A DNA stretch of 6,193 bases from Deltaproteobacteria bacterium CG_4_8_14_3_um_filter_43_13 (lineage in GTDB: Bacteria; Desulfobacterota; UBA8473), in contig PFIF01000077.1 in the NCBI GenBank assembly GCA_002782605.1, positions 7,839 to 14,031 on the forward strand, in the 5' to 3' direction. The position numbers were made by a program, and so were the translations under genes. Numbering within the stretch: the first letter of the stretch is position 1; each line of letters starts with the position of its first letter. The notes below the pieces were generated by a model, which searched no databases, was not told where the DNA came from, and saw only the letters and a list, made by a program, of their open reading frames with translations. Positions 6,177 to 6,193 of the stretch are shown here, one piece after another.

Positions 6177-6193
6177 CAACATAGCGATTCTTC

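Noticed and set aside
1..6193. CRISPR array, tRNA, rRNA, insertion sequence, phage or defence genes
   Set aside because: I found no spaced direct repeats, cloverleaf-like structures, transposase motifs or defence-family proteins on either strand.

Overview
The window carries four full-length protein genes in an unremarkable bacterial chromosomal layout. The first three are on the + strand and the last is on the - strand. Protein features point to an anaerobic, moderate-GC bacterium, most likely of the Desulfobacterota (former Deltaproteobacteria). The clues are a short-chain dehydrogenase resembling the alicyclic hydroxyacyl-CoA dehydrogenase BadH, a YheS-like ABC-F protein whose second H-loop reads SHNQSF, a TypA with the G5 variant TNAK, and a GC-rich hairpin repeat of a type often scattered through such genomes. 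This placement is inferred from remembered family features and was not tested by any search.

Layout: positions 1-160 hold a leader with a good sigma70-type promoter (TTGACA, 17-base spacer, TAAAAA) and a strong Shine-Dalgarno. A stand-alone SDR oxidoreductase (161-958) follows and is closed by a clear intrinsic terminator (995-1039). After an AT-rich gap comes a two-gene operon: an ABC-F ATPase (1181-3190) and the translational GTPase TypA/BipA (3187-4992), joined by a 4-base ATGA overlap. Only a weak terminator-like hairpin is visible in the 59-base convergent gap. On the - strand, a 3-oxoacyl-ACP synthase III (FabH, 6056-5052) faces the operon. Upstream of it, at the right edge, lies a C-rich/G-rich inverted repeat (6140-6176) that also fits a G-quadruplex motif.

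The central pair is functionally coherent. ABC-F proteins bind the ribosomal E-site region and TypA binds the A-site region, so the operon looks like a ribosome-maintenance or stress-translation unit. The two flanking genes deal with acyl-thioesters: the SDR probably oxidises or reduces a hydroxyacyl-CoA, and FabH starts fatty-acid synthesis. They are separate transcription units, and nothing shows that they work together.

No mobile element, CRISPR array, tRNA or rRNA was found. I see no convincing undescribed multi-gene system. The two points most worth testing are a possible 10-codon leader ORF (1152-1184) overlapping the start of the ABC-F gene, which lacks a good ribosome binding site of its own, and the alternative-pairing, quadruplex-capable repeat upstream of fabH.
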